NCBI GenBank assembly: GCA_002286855.1
Contig: NRSV01000008.1
Span: 310,001 to 374,000 of the forward strand
Direction of reading: 5' to 3'
DNA: 64,000 nt
Source of the DNA: Bipolaris cookei
Lineage: Eukaryota > Ascomycota > Dothideomycetes > Pleosporales > Pleosporaceae
Made by a program: the position numbers and the translations under genes. Below, piece by piece: positions 33,603-45,652 of the stretch; the stretch's first letter is position 1, and every line of letters begins with the position of its first letter. Below the pieces are notes generated by a model, which saw nothing but the letters and a program-made list of their open reading frames with translations, made no database searches and was not told the DNA's origin.

Positions 33603-35652
33603 CTCAAGATAGGTCGTCGTCCTTAGCAGTCTTGAGAAGGGTGTATGGATGGGCCTATGGTCTCCAGATACAATAGCACTTTGCAACCACACCAGAAACG
33701 AATCTTCTCGTGGAGTTGAGATGTTGGTCTTGTGTGCTGAAGTGCAGTTTTCAGCATGGTGTTAGATGATACCAGAAACAACACGAGACGACTGTCCATA
33801 CAGAATCAAACATAATGATAGATCAACACATCAACGCTTCCTACTGCAACTACCCATGTTAAGGAACGGACGATCACTTTGCTGTGTGGTCCTAAGATAC
33901 CCAACAAATAAATTCCTTTGTGGTGTCTCTTTTGTTCTTCTAGTAGAAGCAATAAGCTAGTGCACTGAACAATTGAATCTCATCTTTCACTGTACGGATT
34001 GTAGGTAGGGCATCAGCTTGATGCACAAACACTTTGACCGAGTTGCAGCTGCTGGGCCTTGACGTACATAATCGTATGAGCGTCGACATGCCTCTACATA
34101 TGTTTTGGTTACGGTACATACAGAAAGACCAGTCCAGCCATGACTTTAGTGTTTTCATCAGCTGCTGTTGCGGGTCCAACGAGCACCAGGCGTTATTGGG
34201 CGAACGGTCATGGCTTTTGGGGGCCAGAACATATCCAGCCATACTTTATCCATCGTACGTTAATCAAAGGTCCATCGTCAGCACACTTATTTTGTGAGCT
34301 CGAGGCTGAGTATAAGGTGGCTTGGTCTCGGGCTAGTAAGGCATCCTTCTGAGACTGCTGTTTTGTGATTGGCCTTGCACTCCTCTAATAATCGTCTTGT
34401 TCTCAAGCCATGCATACTTCTTTGCTCCAGCCTGGCTGGGGGCCAGAACGCCTTAGACATGGACCTACGTAAAATACGGAAATTGTCATACTTGACGTGA
34501 GACAAAGGAGCCTTGCTCGACAGGCAGATGAGGCTCTTTGTAGGCTTGGCCAGTCGCAGGTGCAGCACGATACCCGTTGGCTTCCACATGAAGCCACATC
34601 CACAAGTAATCGCGCAGTCGGTCTAATGCATGAAGACGCTGTTTAGCGGTTTCTCCTGCAGAATGCACGAGATGAAGTGTATTCTTGGTGTCTCGTGCAT
34701 GTTGTGACACCCTGGAAGCTGAGCAAAATGTCTTGGCATGGCGCCAGCAAGCTCCTTTCTGTGCCAGCACCACGTCGATGCAGTCCCCAATGACAGCGCA
34801 TTCGAACCAGCTCGACAGCCTCCACACAGTTCTTGTTGGATCTCTTTCAAACACGGCATAGTCGGGTGTGATGGGCATGACCGGTCAGAACAACGGCGCC
34901 TCGCGTTACTCGCTCGCCTACTTCCTGTGCCACGCTTGGCGCATACCTAGCCCTTTGTCTCGGAGGGGCGTGAAGAGCTGAAAACATGAGGACAATTCGC
35001 GGTCCAGCGCTAAGTACAACATCGCCTTCTTTCGGGAATGAAGCCGACCGACACTTCCCCCTAGGGGAACAGGGGAAGATCGCCGGCGAGTTGATCCAGC
35101 AATCGCTATGATGCAATCGCGTGTTTGAGCCAAGAGTTGGAAGGAATATGCGGCGCGCAGCAACAATGTGGGGGATATGACCGCCCGGTGGTATGTGACA
35201 TGCGCTCCAGACACTGACTGGAAGACAGTTCATTTAGAGCGAAGCGAAAGTGGCTGGTGCATGTGGATCCCCCAAGCTGAACAACGGACGGACGCACGAA
35301 TAGACTAGCACACCCCATTCCCTCCACGGCATAGTGCGAGAGGCATCTCCTGTCAATCTGCACTTTAGGCAGACCGGCAGCCTATCTGGGGAAGAAAAGC
35401 AATTCGAGCGGCGCCTTTGCCTTCCTCTATTTTCGTTCAAGGTCAGGCGCCATGCTGCAGCCTTTCAGATTAGACGTCGATTAATCTTAGAGCCTTTCAC
35501 AGCCCCAGCGGCTGGTGTCCTTTTATTCGCATACTTCTGTCCCTCTGCCCTTCAGCGGCATTCTTTTGGGGTTTAATTGTTTGGTTGCTTCGACATTGCC
35601 TGATACCCTTGTTTGCTGTACCATCGTCGGCATCCACCTCCACATATCCAAT
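33603..35652. other. Gene-poor intergenic region
   Basis: About 2 kb without a supported gene. The longest frames, for example a 130-codon one on the minus strand at 34486-34878, overlap equally long frames on the same and opposite strands and show no motif. The end nearest 35653 should hold the promoter of the S41 peptidase gene. Confidence 0.45.
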
Positions 35653-38012
35653 ATGCTCAAGGGCGTATTGCTTGTGGCTTCTGCAGCATGGGTTGCAGCT
35701 CAATCTTCCTCTGAGCCATGCGCAATTGTTGCTGCTCAGCTGAATAGAGCTACCTATATCGAGGCACAAGCCGCCTACGAATGTCTCGAATCTGTCCCTG
35801 TTGACGTCCAAGGCAATCGCCTTCTCCTTGACGAATTAAAAAACATATGGCAGTTTCAGTCAGAACTCGCATGGCTGAAAAATCCAGGAAATGAGTGGGA
35901 GTGGGGTCCGTTGGATATCGAGGCGGAACTCGACAACATCAAAAGCAATCTTGACTCGTTTTCTTCCGAGTACGCTGTCCAACTCGCCATTCAGAACATC
36001 ACCATTCGGACTGGCAACTTCCATTTCAACTATAGACCCGACATACTCCAGATCTTCAACTTCCTCCGTCCTTTCAATGTTGCTTCCATTTCCCAGGACG
36101 GCAAATCACTACCCAAGTTGTACGTTGCCGACGACGTCTTGGCTCTGGCCCAAGGTAGCTCGGATGTCTCTGAGATTTCCAAGCTTAACGGTCAAGATCC
36201 CTATGCCTTCCTCCTATCTGTCTCATGGTCGCAGTACATTGATTCAGATGGCTTACTTAACAAGATGGTGGCCAAAGGAGATACAGACAACCCTGGTAGC
36301 TTCATGTTACAGAGCAAATACGACGGCAACAGCACAGATGTCACGTGGGCAAACGGTACAACAGTCTCTGTTATCAACCGTGCCAGCTCAGACGCTGACT
36401 TTTCCGGTATTACCGATGGACCATCCTTTTTCGATGCATTCTGTACAGGCCGCCTCTTCGCCCAGCCAGCCACAGCCAGCACGAAATCCACGACGGATCC
36501 GGAAGACACGGATAGTCCAAGACCAAAAAGGCCTGCGAGTCTCAGCCATGTCATCTCTCCCAGCGCTCCTGGCGCTGTTCCTCGTATTCCTACTGGTATC
36601 TACCACCTCCGCAACAAGCGCCAGACTATCCCAAGTCCTTATGCAGACGCTGTTGTCGAATCACAAAGTGAAGTTGTGGCAGGATACTACCTCAACGGGG
36701 ACGGCTATGATGATGTTGCCGTGCTCAAGATTATCTCATTCAGCAACCCCAGCTCTGAAATCGATGAGTCAGATTTCAACAACGAATTCCAGGCCGTGGT
36801 CTCCAACTTCCTTGAAAGATGCGTGAGCGACAACAAGCAAAAACTCATTATCGACCTGCGTGAAAACGGTGGCGGCAACACCAATCTCCTCTTGGACGTC
36901 TTCATGCAGCTCTTCCCTGAAATGGTGCCTTTTTCTGGACAGCGATACAGGGCAATTGAGGCCTTCCTCAAGATTGGTGATGCTGTCAATGAGATTAGGG
37001 GCGATTCTTCCAAGGCGAGGACATTCACTCGTTTCACCAGGGATGATATTGAGAACAGCAACATGTATAGATACTGGTCTTGGTGGCACTTCCTCAACAG
37101 CGACGGAGCGGATTTCAAGGACTGGAATGACTTCAACGGGCCTGTGAAACTAAACGGCGACAGCTTTACTTCGACCATGCGATATAACGTAAGTTCATGG
37201 GCTATATGATCCCGTGATATTCTTTTAAATTAACAGCAACGCAGTACACAGACGAACTCTCCATCCTCCCCGCAGGTTTCCGTTTCGTAAACGGAACGCG
37301 CCCAACCCCGTTCAACGCCTCCAACATCGTCATGTACACCGACGCCCTGTGCGGCTCCTCCTGCGCCTCCTTCCACGAAGAACTCAAAAACATTGCGGGC
37401 GTCAAAGCCGTCACCGTTGGCGGCCGCCCAGAAAACAAGCCTATTCAAACCGTTACGGGCAGCAAAGGCGGCGAAGTCACGCCCCTCTTTTATTGGCAGA
37501 TGTACGCCGAGATAGCGCTGAACCTGAGTTCCCTCGCCGATCTCTCTGCATTTTCAGCCACAGACTCTGTACTTTCGGGCATAGCGAATACCCCACAAAT
37601 CACGACGCGCGCGGGCGACGAGTCCTCGCGGTTGCAATCTCAGGATCAGGTTCGCAAGGGCGATGCGTCCGGTACGCCGCTGCAGTACATCTATGAGGCT
37701 AGCGATTGCAAGATTTTCTACACCGCGGAAACGTTTTTCGATCCTGATGCTGCGTGGAAGCAGGTGTGGGATGCGTTTCAGGATGAGGGTAAGTGTGTGG
37801 AGGGGAGCACGGGACATAAGAGTTCGCTGTCCGGTGGGTATAAGCCTTACGGCCCTGGTGAGCTGAAGGTGGAGGATGAGCCGCAGAGTAGTGCAGATGG
37901 TGATAGGCCGGGAAGTAGCGGTGATCAGAAAGATGCGGCGAGTAGTGTGAAGATTAGTGGGGGGGTCGTGGGTGTTGTGGCGCTGCTTGTTAGCGCTGTG
38001 ACGATGATGTAG
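35653..38012 (+). CDS. Secreted S41-family serine peptidase, probably GPI-anchored
   Basis: A cell-surface protease of the S41/CPAF-like family, 767 residues. Exons 35653-37188 and 37245-38012 give 512 and 256 codons. The start at 35653 is chosen because MLKGVLLVASAAWVAAQ is a clean signal peptide. The frame is open upstream to 35515 but lacks one there. The N-terminal half (CxxV-like domain, about 20-260) has four or more cysteines. The S41 core starts near 350, with the conserved LIIDLRENGGGN at about 398-410. The catalytic Ser lies in ALCGSSCASFHEE (about 550). The end is a Ser/Gly/Asp-rich linker followed by a hydrophobic tail (VKISGGVVGVVALLVSAV), typical of a GPI signal. The acceptor at 37244 (GCAG) is used, not the one at 37236, because only it keeps MRYN-YTDELSILPAGF in frame. 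Related fungal S41 proteins include UstP-type enzymes, but here the role is most likely extracellular proteolysis. Confidence 0.88.
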
Positions 38013-38386
38013 ATTGAGTAAACGGGTGCGACGGCATCTTTGTCACGTTTTTAATGAGTAATGCTATTGTTAGTCTGTTTTATGCAGTGAAATTATATTC
38101 CTATTCTGGTTTCCATATTGCATTTAGTCTGGGTATGAAACTTTTGTGGTGTCTTTGCTTTTCTGGGAGAGACGAAATGAAAAGAGGAATGAAAAGAAAT
38201 ATTTTCTTTAACTAGGCTGTGGTATTTGCTATAATTACCTAAAACAAAATTCGGATACCCACATCCTTTTATCACCACCCGCATTATTCATACCATGAAG
38301 TCCACCCACCAAAATATTACCATACAAAAATGCTCAAAACACCATTTTATCATACCACCCCAAAATCCCTCGCACCATCCCCCTCC
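38013..38386. other. Convergent 3' region between S41 peptidase and Chk1
   Basis: A short A+T-rich gap between two convergent genes. It must contain both 3' untranslated regions. No gene seen. Confidence 0.5.
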
Positions 38387-40143
38387 CTAATTCGGCCGTA
38401 ACACCACATCCCCAACACAAAGCACCACATTTTTGAAGAACCGCCTCCACTCCAGTGGATCCCCACTCGCCTTGACAAACCTAACCTCCCAGTACCCCGC
38501 ACCTTCATATACGGCCTTCTCAACAACCACATGCCCATTGAGTCCCTGGCGCCGCCCATCCGCCATTTTAACGCGTATACTCGCGCTACCGAGCTGCTCC
38601 GCTTCTTCAATTTGGAGGGCGGAAAATGACGGAGCGGGGACGCCAAGACGGTTCAGAGACGCGAGGAGTAAGGGAAGGAGAAGGGATAAGGGGCGGGGTG
38701 ATATGAAGCGGGCCATAGAGTAGGAAGGGAGGATGTCGGCGAATTTGCGGGCGGCTTGGGTGAAGGTTAGGGGCACGCCCGGTTGAGAGCTGAATTGGGT
38801 CATGCTGGGGTCTTGGGAGAGGGCGTCTTGAGTTGAGGAGGGGAGCTGTGAGAGGAAGGGGGTGGAGCTTATTTCCGGATGGTATATGGCTGCGTGGCCA
38901 GTCGTGGTGGGTTGAGAGGCGGATATGCCGTCGTGGGAGGCAAGGCGGGGTGGGCGTTCCCAGTCAAACGGTGTGTCGCCAGAGGGGGTTTCGGGTTGGG
39001 TGGAGGAGAGAATGTGGATGGCGCTGGAACGACGGGGGTCGTCGTTTGTGTCAATGTCCATTGCATCGCCATTGTCCTCTTGTGAGAATCCTCGTTGGAA
39101 CTGGGTAGGTGGCTGCGTAAAATCAATGCGTAGGTGGGAAAGCATCTGTGCCGCTAGACCAATTGGATTGGCATTCCGTCCCGAAGGTGCCAAGTATGGG
39201 TTCTTACGCGTGAACCAGGGATGCGTATGCACTTCATCTAGGGTAAAGCGCTGTTTTGGATCGACCTTGAGCATACCTCGGAGCAAGCTGACAATATCAG
39301 GCGGAAGCTTAGCCCACAACTCATCAGTCGTGTGGCCTCCGGTGTCGACGTATTCCTTGAACTCTTCCGATCGCATCGTGGGTTCATCCCATGGCGTGTT
39401 TCCAACAAGAAGGACGAACAGTACAACACCGCAACTCCAAATATCACACATGTTGGCCTCGTATCCCACGTCCAAGACATCAGCCCGTTTACTTCGTCTC
39501 CCGCTGACGATTTCGGGTGCAATGTAGGGTGGTGAACCACAGACAGTATTACAAAGCCGTATTTGTCCATCTTTCTTGAATAGGGCAGCCAGTCCAAAGT
39601 CGCTCAACTTCAAGTCTCCCTCTGCACTCAGCAGCACGTTCTCAGGCTTGATGTCTCTGTGCGCCACACCCATGCTGTGCATGTATGCGACCGCACTGAT
39701 GAGCTGTGAGAAGTATAGATGTGCTACATCTTGACCAACACCCTCATCTGCCTCGATCTTGTCAAACAAGTCGCCTCCCTCGGCCAGTTCCATGGCTATC
39801 CATGTCCATAATGCATCTTCGCCGGAACCCAGGCAGTGGATTATATTATGATGCTTGCCGAGATGCTGATGCAGTACGATTTCCATCTTGATCTGTTTGG
39901 GAGTGAGGCGGCCGGTGCGCAGGGCATGTTCTTTGTTGATGAACTTAATGGCGATGACGGGTTTGGGGGCATTGTGGGGTACGGCTTTGCGGATGCTAAG
40001 ATGGCATTAGCAGGAGGAATTGACAGCATGATTATGAAAATTTACGAGGCATATGCGCCTTGCCCAATGGTCTTGCTCACGAGGCGAAAGGGCAGGTTTG
40101 TGGGTAGAGGGGCTGCCTGACTTCCAGGCGGGGCGGGGCCCAT
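38387..40143 (-). CDS. CHK1: Checkpoint serine/threonine kinase Chk1
   Basis: The effector kinase of the DNA-damage and replication checkpoint, nuclear, activated by ATR-type kinases. 568 residues in two minus-strand exons, 40143-40046 and 39995-38387, with a 50-nt intron. The kinase domain spans about residues 17-300: nucleotide loop IGQGAYAS, Lys in IAIKFINKEHA, catalytic loop HRDIKPEN (Asp at about 147), DFG at about 165-167, and the activation segment LCNTVCGSPPYIAPE, a Chk1-type wording. A Ser/Thr/Gln-rich linker holds several SQ/TQ sites (FTQ, SSTQ), the kind phosphorylated by ATR kinases. The C-terminal part (about 470-568), with VKMADGRRQGLNGHV and FVKASGDPLEWRRFF, fits the KA1-like autoinhibitory domain. 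Confidence 0.92.
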
Positions 40144-43100
40144 GGTAGCGAGTATGTTGTGTGTAAGAAGAAGTGTGGGTTGGCCTAGTCGAGGGCGCTA
40201 GCAAATGACAAGACCAAGGTATTTTCTGAAGTATGTTCGTGGTTTGTGGTGTTCAAAACTCGTCGTCGTTATTCCTCAATCGCCGTCATCCCATCAGGCA
40301 CCGACATCGCGTCGCTGCGTGCAAAACACAACGCACAGACGACAAGCCACGCGACGCGACAACGCCTGTTCACGTGATCGGAAACGTGGTAGCAGTAGCA
40401 AACCGCTTCGGCTCGTCCTATGCCGTACCAGACCCTTTTGTTTGCACCTCCAGCTCGCACTACCTGCCCTATAGGCATGTCGCTGGCGTACCCCCCTTAG
40501 CCCAGCTAGAGAGCTCAGCTCAGGGACATCTGCAAGCCATAACCCTCTTTCCGTATGCCAATGTATGTAAGCACATCCCGTACGCACGTATCTGTAAGTA
40601 TCTATGTAAGCTCTGTTACAAGTGTCTTTTCCGTACGTGCATGGGCTCGCATATTTGGTCCGTTTCCAGCCAAGTCCCTGTCGATCACTATCGATCAAAA
40701 GGTCGATTGTAACAAGGTGGACACTATATGTAATGTTACATAGTCATACCCGGAGATGGCGCTTAGAATAGAGGTAATATGATGTAAGCAGGACAAATCT
40801 CCATCCGAGGCGTAGGGGACGACGAGACAAACAAGGCCGTCTCCCGGCTGACCATCTTAGTCAGGGTGGAAGCATGGTAGCCCTCAAATTCATGTTCCAC
40901 CATCTAGTAGTAGCAATGACCTGCGTACTTACCATGTACCTTCCCCAGTCTTTTCGCTGGGGGGTGGGCTGTTCGCCGTTTCTGGTGCAACTACCTACGT
41001 ACGTACTAGGCCTTGTGGTACATACTTCGGAAAGAAGTCCGTCGCTCTCTCGCGGTGCATGACAAACACGGACGTTCTAACTACTGAGCACGGCAAAACC
41101 TCCGAGTTCCATCGCAGAGCTTACACTAACGTTTTAATGCCCTCGCCCGCTTTTGCTCCCAAACTTCCGGGATGTCACCAACAAAGACCTTCTCGCCACC
41201 CAAACGTAACCATGTGGCCGCCAGAACCCATTTTTTTCTCACCCTTTCTGAGCAATTTTTATGCGGCACAATTGGGCCCCCATCCCCCTTGACCCTTTAA
41301 CATGCAGTACGACCGAGAGCACCTCGTACCGTTGAGCCACCAAGGATCCGGGTGTCTGCATTTGTTACACACGCTCGGTCTGATGGACCGTATATGGAAA
41401 ACCTAATCTTAACAGTGCGTCACGATGAGGAAGGGTCTCAGTTTTTTTTCCACGGTCAGCAGACGTGTGTATGTACCATGGCTTCTGTGCCCGCCCGTAA
41501 AGACTGTTGATCCATCTCAGAACTGAGCAAATGTGGCACGACTCGACGTTTGGTTATCCATGTATTAGATCGGGTTCAGGTGTGGACATGGCTCGGGGAA
41601 CGGGGAAAATATCGAGTCACCGAATAAGGCAAGTGGAAGGATTAGGCAACGACGGGGCGCAGATCTGAGACTCAGCCCTTTTCTCTCGACAACATGTGAT
41701 AAGTAATCACGATATTGTGGCAGTTTCACTACTACAGGCACGTTCACACAAGTACAAAGGACTCACACAGGTGTTTTATTGAAGAAAATACTCCTTTACG
41801 AGGAGCAATGCTCACATCGATCGTCAAAGGATCATCTGTCTTAATCGTGGCAAAACGTTATCGGTCTCGTCGCACCCTTCCATCACACACCCTCTCGTGA
41901 ACCAATCTCCGCGCGGCAAGACATTCCCAAAAATCCACGTTTTCCCATTGCCTTTACCCGACCAGTGCATACCGAGGTCAATCCCACGGGTCCGGGCAAA
42001 TCCGCACCAACCACACATCGCGGAGTCTTGTCCATCCTCAAAGACCCTAATCACCAAAAAAAAGGGCCCACAGAAGAAGCTTTCGGGGACATGCACGAGC
42101 CCGACAGAACCAGACGCGTATATACTTACTAGTATATGGTATAGTATTGTGTTATGGCCATCTACGTATACGAGTCAGGACTCGGGCCCTCGCGGAGCAG
42201 TGACGTTAACTGCTTTTGAACATGACTTTTGCGGGGAAGACTTGTGACAAGACGCATGTAAAGAAGTAGCTCGAGTGTACCGAGAATTGTCAGGGTTCAG
42301 GGCTACGCCAATGCCACGCCACACGAGATTGATGGAAGGATTTCCGGAGTAAAGTTTGAGGGGCTCGAGGTGCATATGTGTGTGACTGGTCGCGTGCCAT
42401 GATACACTAATCAAAGAGCGCTACCACTCGACAGCAAGGACTACCCTTGGTAACACGTGTAGATAAACGCGTTGGGAAAATATCATCATGAGTTCTTCTA
42501 TAGAGTCAGACAGGGTATCTTGAAAACCCCCAATTAGGGTACAGTAGTGCTGTTCAAACCGTCCATCATTCCTGCAGTCCCTGTTTCCTGCGTCCGTATG
42601 CACCCTCCCCCCCCCATATATACCGCAATTCCAATGCAGGGCGTTAACCACATGCTCACCCGGATGCGAACGGTGCAATGTCCGGTAGCTGTGAAGGATA
42701 CACTAGTTACATCATCCAAATGCGCCGATCGTCGTCAGGTGGAATCGCTTGTATGCAAACAAGACGAGGGCGACCGAAGGAAGGAAAGCCAATAGACCAA
42801 CCAGTAGAATCGAGTAATCTCAATGTCTTGATCACCATTTCAGCGTCCATTGGAAGCAAACAAAATTCTCAGCTTAGCTTGCAAACATGAAAAGACATGG
42901 ATCGCAGATAGCAACCCTATTGTGATCGAACCGGAGAAGAAAAGCTGAAAAAGTAATGATAAAAGAGACAAGAAAGCAATCTTACAAACAGCCGCCCGAT
43001 GCTAACGTTTTTTTGCTTTGGCCTGGAAGCCCACGGAACGCCACAGTCTGCGACTGGATGCATGGAGTAGGAGAAGCGATGCGATGGTCGACAAAAAGGG

Positions 43101-43176
43101 TGTCGGAGGAAGAATAGGAATGACTCAGGATGAGCCAATGGGCTGAATAGTGTTTAACGGATCAGGACAAGTTCGG
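40144..43176. other. Gene-free 3-kb region
   Basis: Between the Chk1 start and the RGS gene's stop I find no supported gene. Open frames are below about 160 codons, overlap on both strands and lack motifs. The left end should include the Chk1 promoter. The right end should include the RGS gene's 3' untranslated region. Confidence 0.45.
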
Positions 43177-45652
43177 TTATGCTGAGGCGGCAGCGGCAGC
43201 GTCTAGACCACGTAGCTGGGGAGCATATTTGGGGTGCTTAATGAACTTGGGTACCGAGTCCTGAGTGGAATTAGCTGTGAGCCGATGAGACAGCAAGTAC
43301 AGAAGAGACTTACGCTGGACATCAGCTTGAAAATGGATTGTTGTGCCTTGTCAAAAAGCGAGGCAACTTCGTTAAGACTTTGCAGCATAGCGGCATCGTC
43401 TCCAACAGCACGTGTCATGCGAGTGGCTAACTGCGTACGAAGACTGTGATCAATGTTCAGCTCGTTGGGTGAGCCAGGCGCCAAGAATGCATTGTACAAG
43501 CCTGTGGGTGGTTAATGCATGGTCATAAAATAGGAATCCTCAAACTCACCATAAGCGGCAGCAAGCGTTTCACGAATGACCTCGACCTTGTTTTCACCCT
43601 TTTCATTGACAGCATCTTTGTACTGCTTGTTGAACTGCTGGACCTCGAGGAAAAAGGAAAGGTTTTCCTCGCACATGGTCTCCTTGAGGAATTCGCGGTA
43701 TAGAAGACGCCAGGACGGGTTGCGGATGATGACGTTGGTGCGATTGCTGTTGGAGTCACGGGTGAGACCATCTCTCGACTTGACTGCCATATCTCCACCT
43801 GATGGCATCTCCTCGAGGAGCCATCCTGCTACACGCTCGCCGTGGTTAGTGATGTAGTAATGGACCTGTTTTGATGGCTGGAATTGTTGATCCGAGTTGC
43901 GAGGGTCGACAGGAGCAATGAGCTTGAGCTGTAAGAACAGCGATCCAACCTCAACAGCCTCGCGAGGATCAACCATGGTGGAGCAGTCCATCAACCACTG
44001 TGCGGCGTTGCGGCCATTGAATGTGTATTCGTACTGGCGCTGCGAGTTTGGCCGATGCTTTACCAGCTTGACGCCAATGTCGCACTTTGAGAACTCATGT
44101 ATCGAATCAGAGTCTGACTGCGTCTCGTTTGCAGTGGTACCAACGAAGCGGCGGAAGATGATCTCGACGGTCTGCTCGTCGTGATGTAGCTTGTCAGTTT
44201 CTGTGTTGCGTTCCAGGACGACGAGTTGGCGTGGGTTCCTGTTGGACTCAATTACAGCCCTGACATGAGCTGAAGCAATACCATTGCGCGTGCAGAATCG
44301 CTCGAGAATGTGAATGCCCTTGGGTGTAAGTTGCCAGACGGAGCTCTTGTTCATGAAGTCAGTTTTGCCTTCTACCGATTCGATGAACTTTGCTTCTAGG
44401 AATCTTTGGCAGACTGAGCGAGCCATTTCCTTAGCCATGGAGAAGGTGGTGGTAGTGGTTGTGGTGACGACACGTGATGAGTCCTTGGGGTCTGGCATGC
44501 GGTTGGACTGAGAGAATTTGAGGGATCCGAGGTTGGTGATTGCTTCATCTGATGTGAAGGTGTAATCAATCATCCTGAAGCGCACTCGGTGGGCTGTGAG
44601 GGGAAGCGAGACCATTAATGTCGCGAAAAGATCTTTAAAATCCTGCAGTGCGGGTCAGTTGAGTTTTCAAATTACTTGCAATCCAACAAGGCTGAAGAAG
44701 GCACAGCTGCTCAATGTCTAGCAATTCTGTCGAAAAAAGACGAGCCATGAATGGAAAGAAAGCCAAGGTCAAGCCATTGTGGCTCTAAGAGCACATTACT
44801 CGCTTCGTCAGGCCCGCAGATGCAGCGGAGAATGCTCGTCACAGTCAGGCAACTGATACATTTTGGCCATGAGGAAGACAGTAGCGTCTGGGATGCTCAG
44901 TGGGTTCTTCAGTGCGAATGAGCTATTTGTTGACTTTGGCGGACCAAGTTGTTAACTTTGGCACCAGCCCACGTGGGCCAGCCACGTGGTGGGCTCGGCA
45001 AATCCAGCGACCGAGAAGATCAACAGTAATGAACTATGGTACTCACTCTTGTGTATGGCCGCTCATCGTCCGTCATGCGGAGCAGGCGTGAACTTGTTTG
45101 GTGCATCTTGTCGGGTTTCTGTGCTCTCAGTCTCTGTGGCTGGCGTGGTGTGGTCGTCGCCTCTTGAGCAATGACGTCGCCGTCGCGGTGGGTGCTGGGA
45201 GCAGGCTCTCGGGCGGCTGTAAGTTCAGGGCCACGGGCAATGGATTGAGAGGGGCGTGGAGCACCGGTAGGGTGGAAGAGCAAGTCGGCGGGGCTCTTTG
45301 AGGAGGTGGAGGACGAGCGGGCTAGTTCGCGGCTGCCCTTGCGCAGTAAAGGAAAGCGCGAGAGGGTGTAGCGGCGGGCGTGGTTGATGGAGCGGGACGA
45401 AGACGAGGAAGGCGGGAGCCGGTCGCTCCTGGCTGCTGAGAAGGAGTGGGAAAGGGTGTCCGCGGGTGCAGAGGCAGGTGCAATGGAGTGGTGGTCGCGG
45501 GCGTCTCTATGGCCGTCGTCGTGTGGCGTTGGTGGTGCAGCGGGGGAGTGCGAGGGCTCTGGAGAGGCGGCGGTAGTGGCGAGGTTTGGGCTGTCAGGTA
45601 CAGGAGAGACAGACGATGGAGAGGGAGGGAGCGAGGTGGTAGGGAAGGGCAT
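43177..45652 (-). CDS. flbA: FlbA-type regulator of G-protein signalling (DEP + RGS)
   Basis: A GTPase-activating protein for a heterotrimeric G-alpha subunit. In Aspergillus FlbA it turns off vegetative growth signalling so that conidiation can start. 656 residues in four minus-strand exons: 45652-45047, 44642-43550, 43501-43314 and 43260-43177 (1,971 nt). Residues 1-190 are Ser/Pro-rich and disordered. The conserved block starts at SRLLRMTDDERPYTR and continues after the first intron as DFKDLFATLMVSLPLT. It is followed by the hallmark NLGSLKFSQSNRMPDPKDSSR and a TTTTTTT run. Two DEP domains lie at about 210-450 and the RGS domain at about 505-640 (NPSWRLLYREFLKETMCEENLSF begins it). Intron 1 is 404 nt, far longer than the others here. 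DEP domains tether such proteins to receptors at the membrane. Confidence 0.93.

Noticed and set aside
34486..34878. 130-codon minus-strand frame with normal amino-acid mix
   Set aside because: No homologue recognised, no intron-exon support, and similar frames overlap it. Left out of the gene list but could be retested with RNA data.
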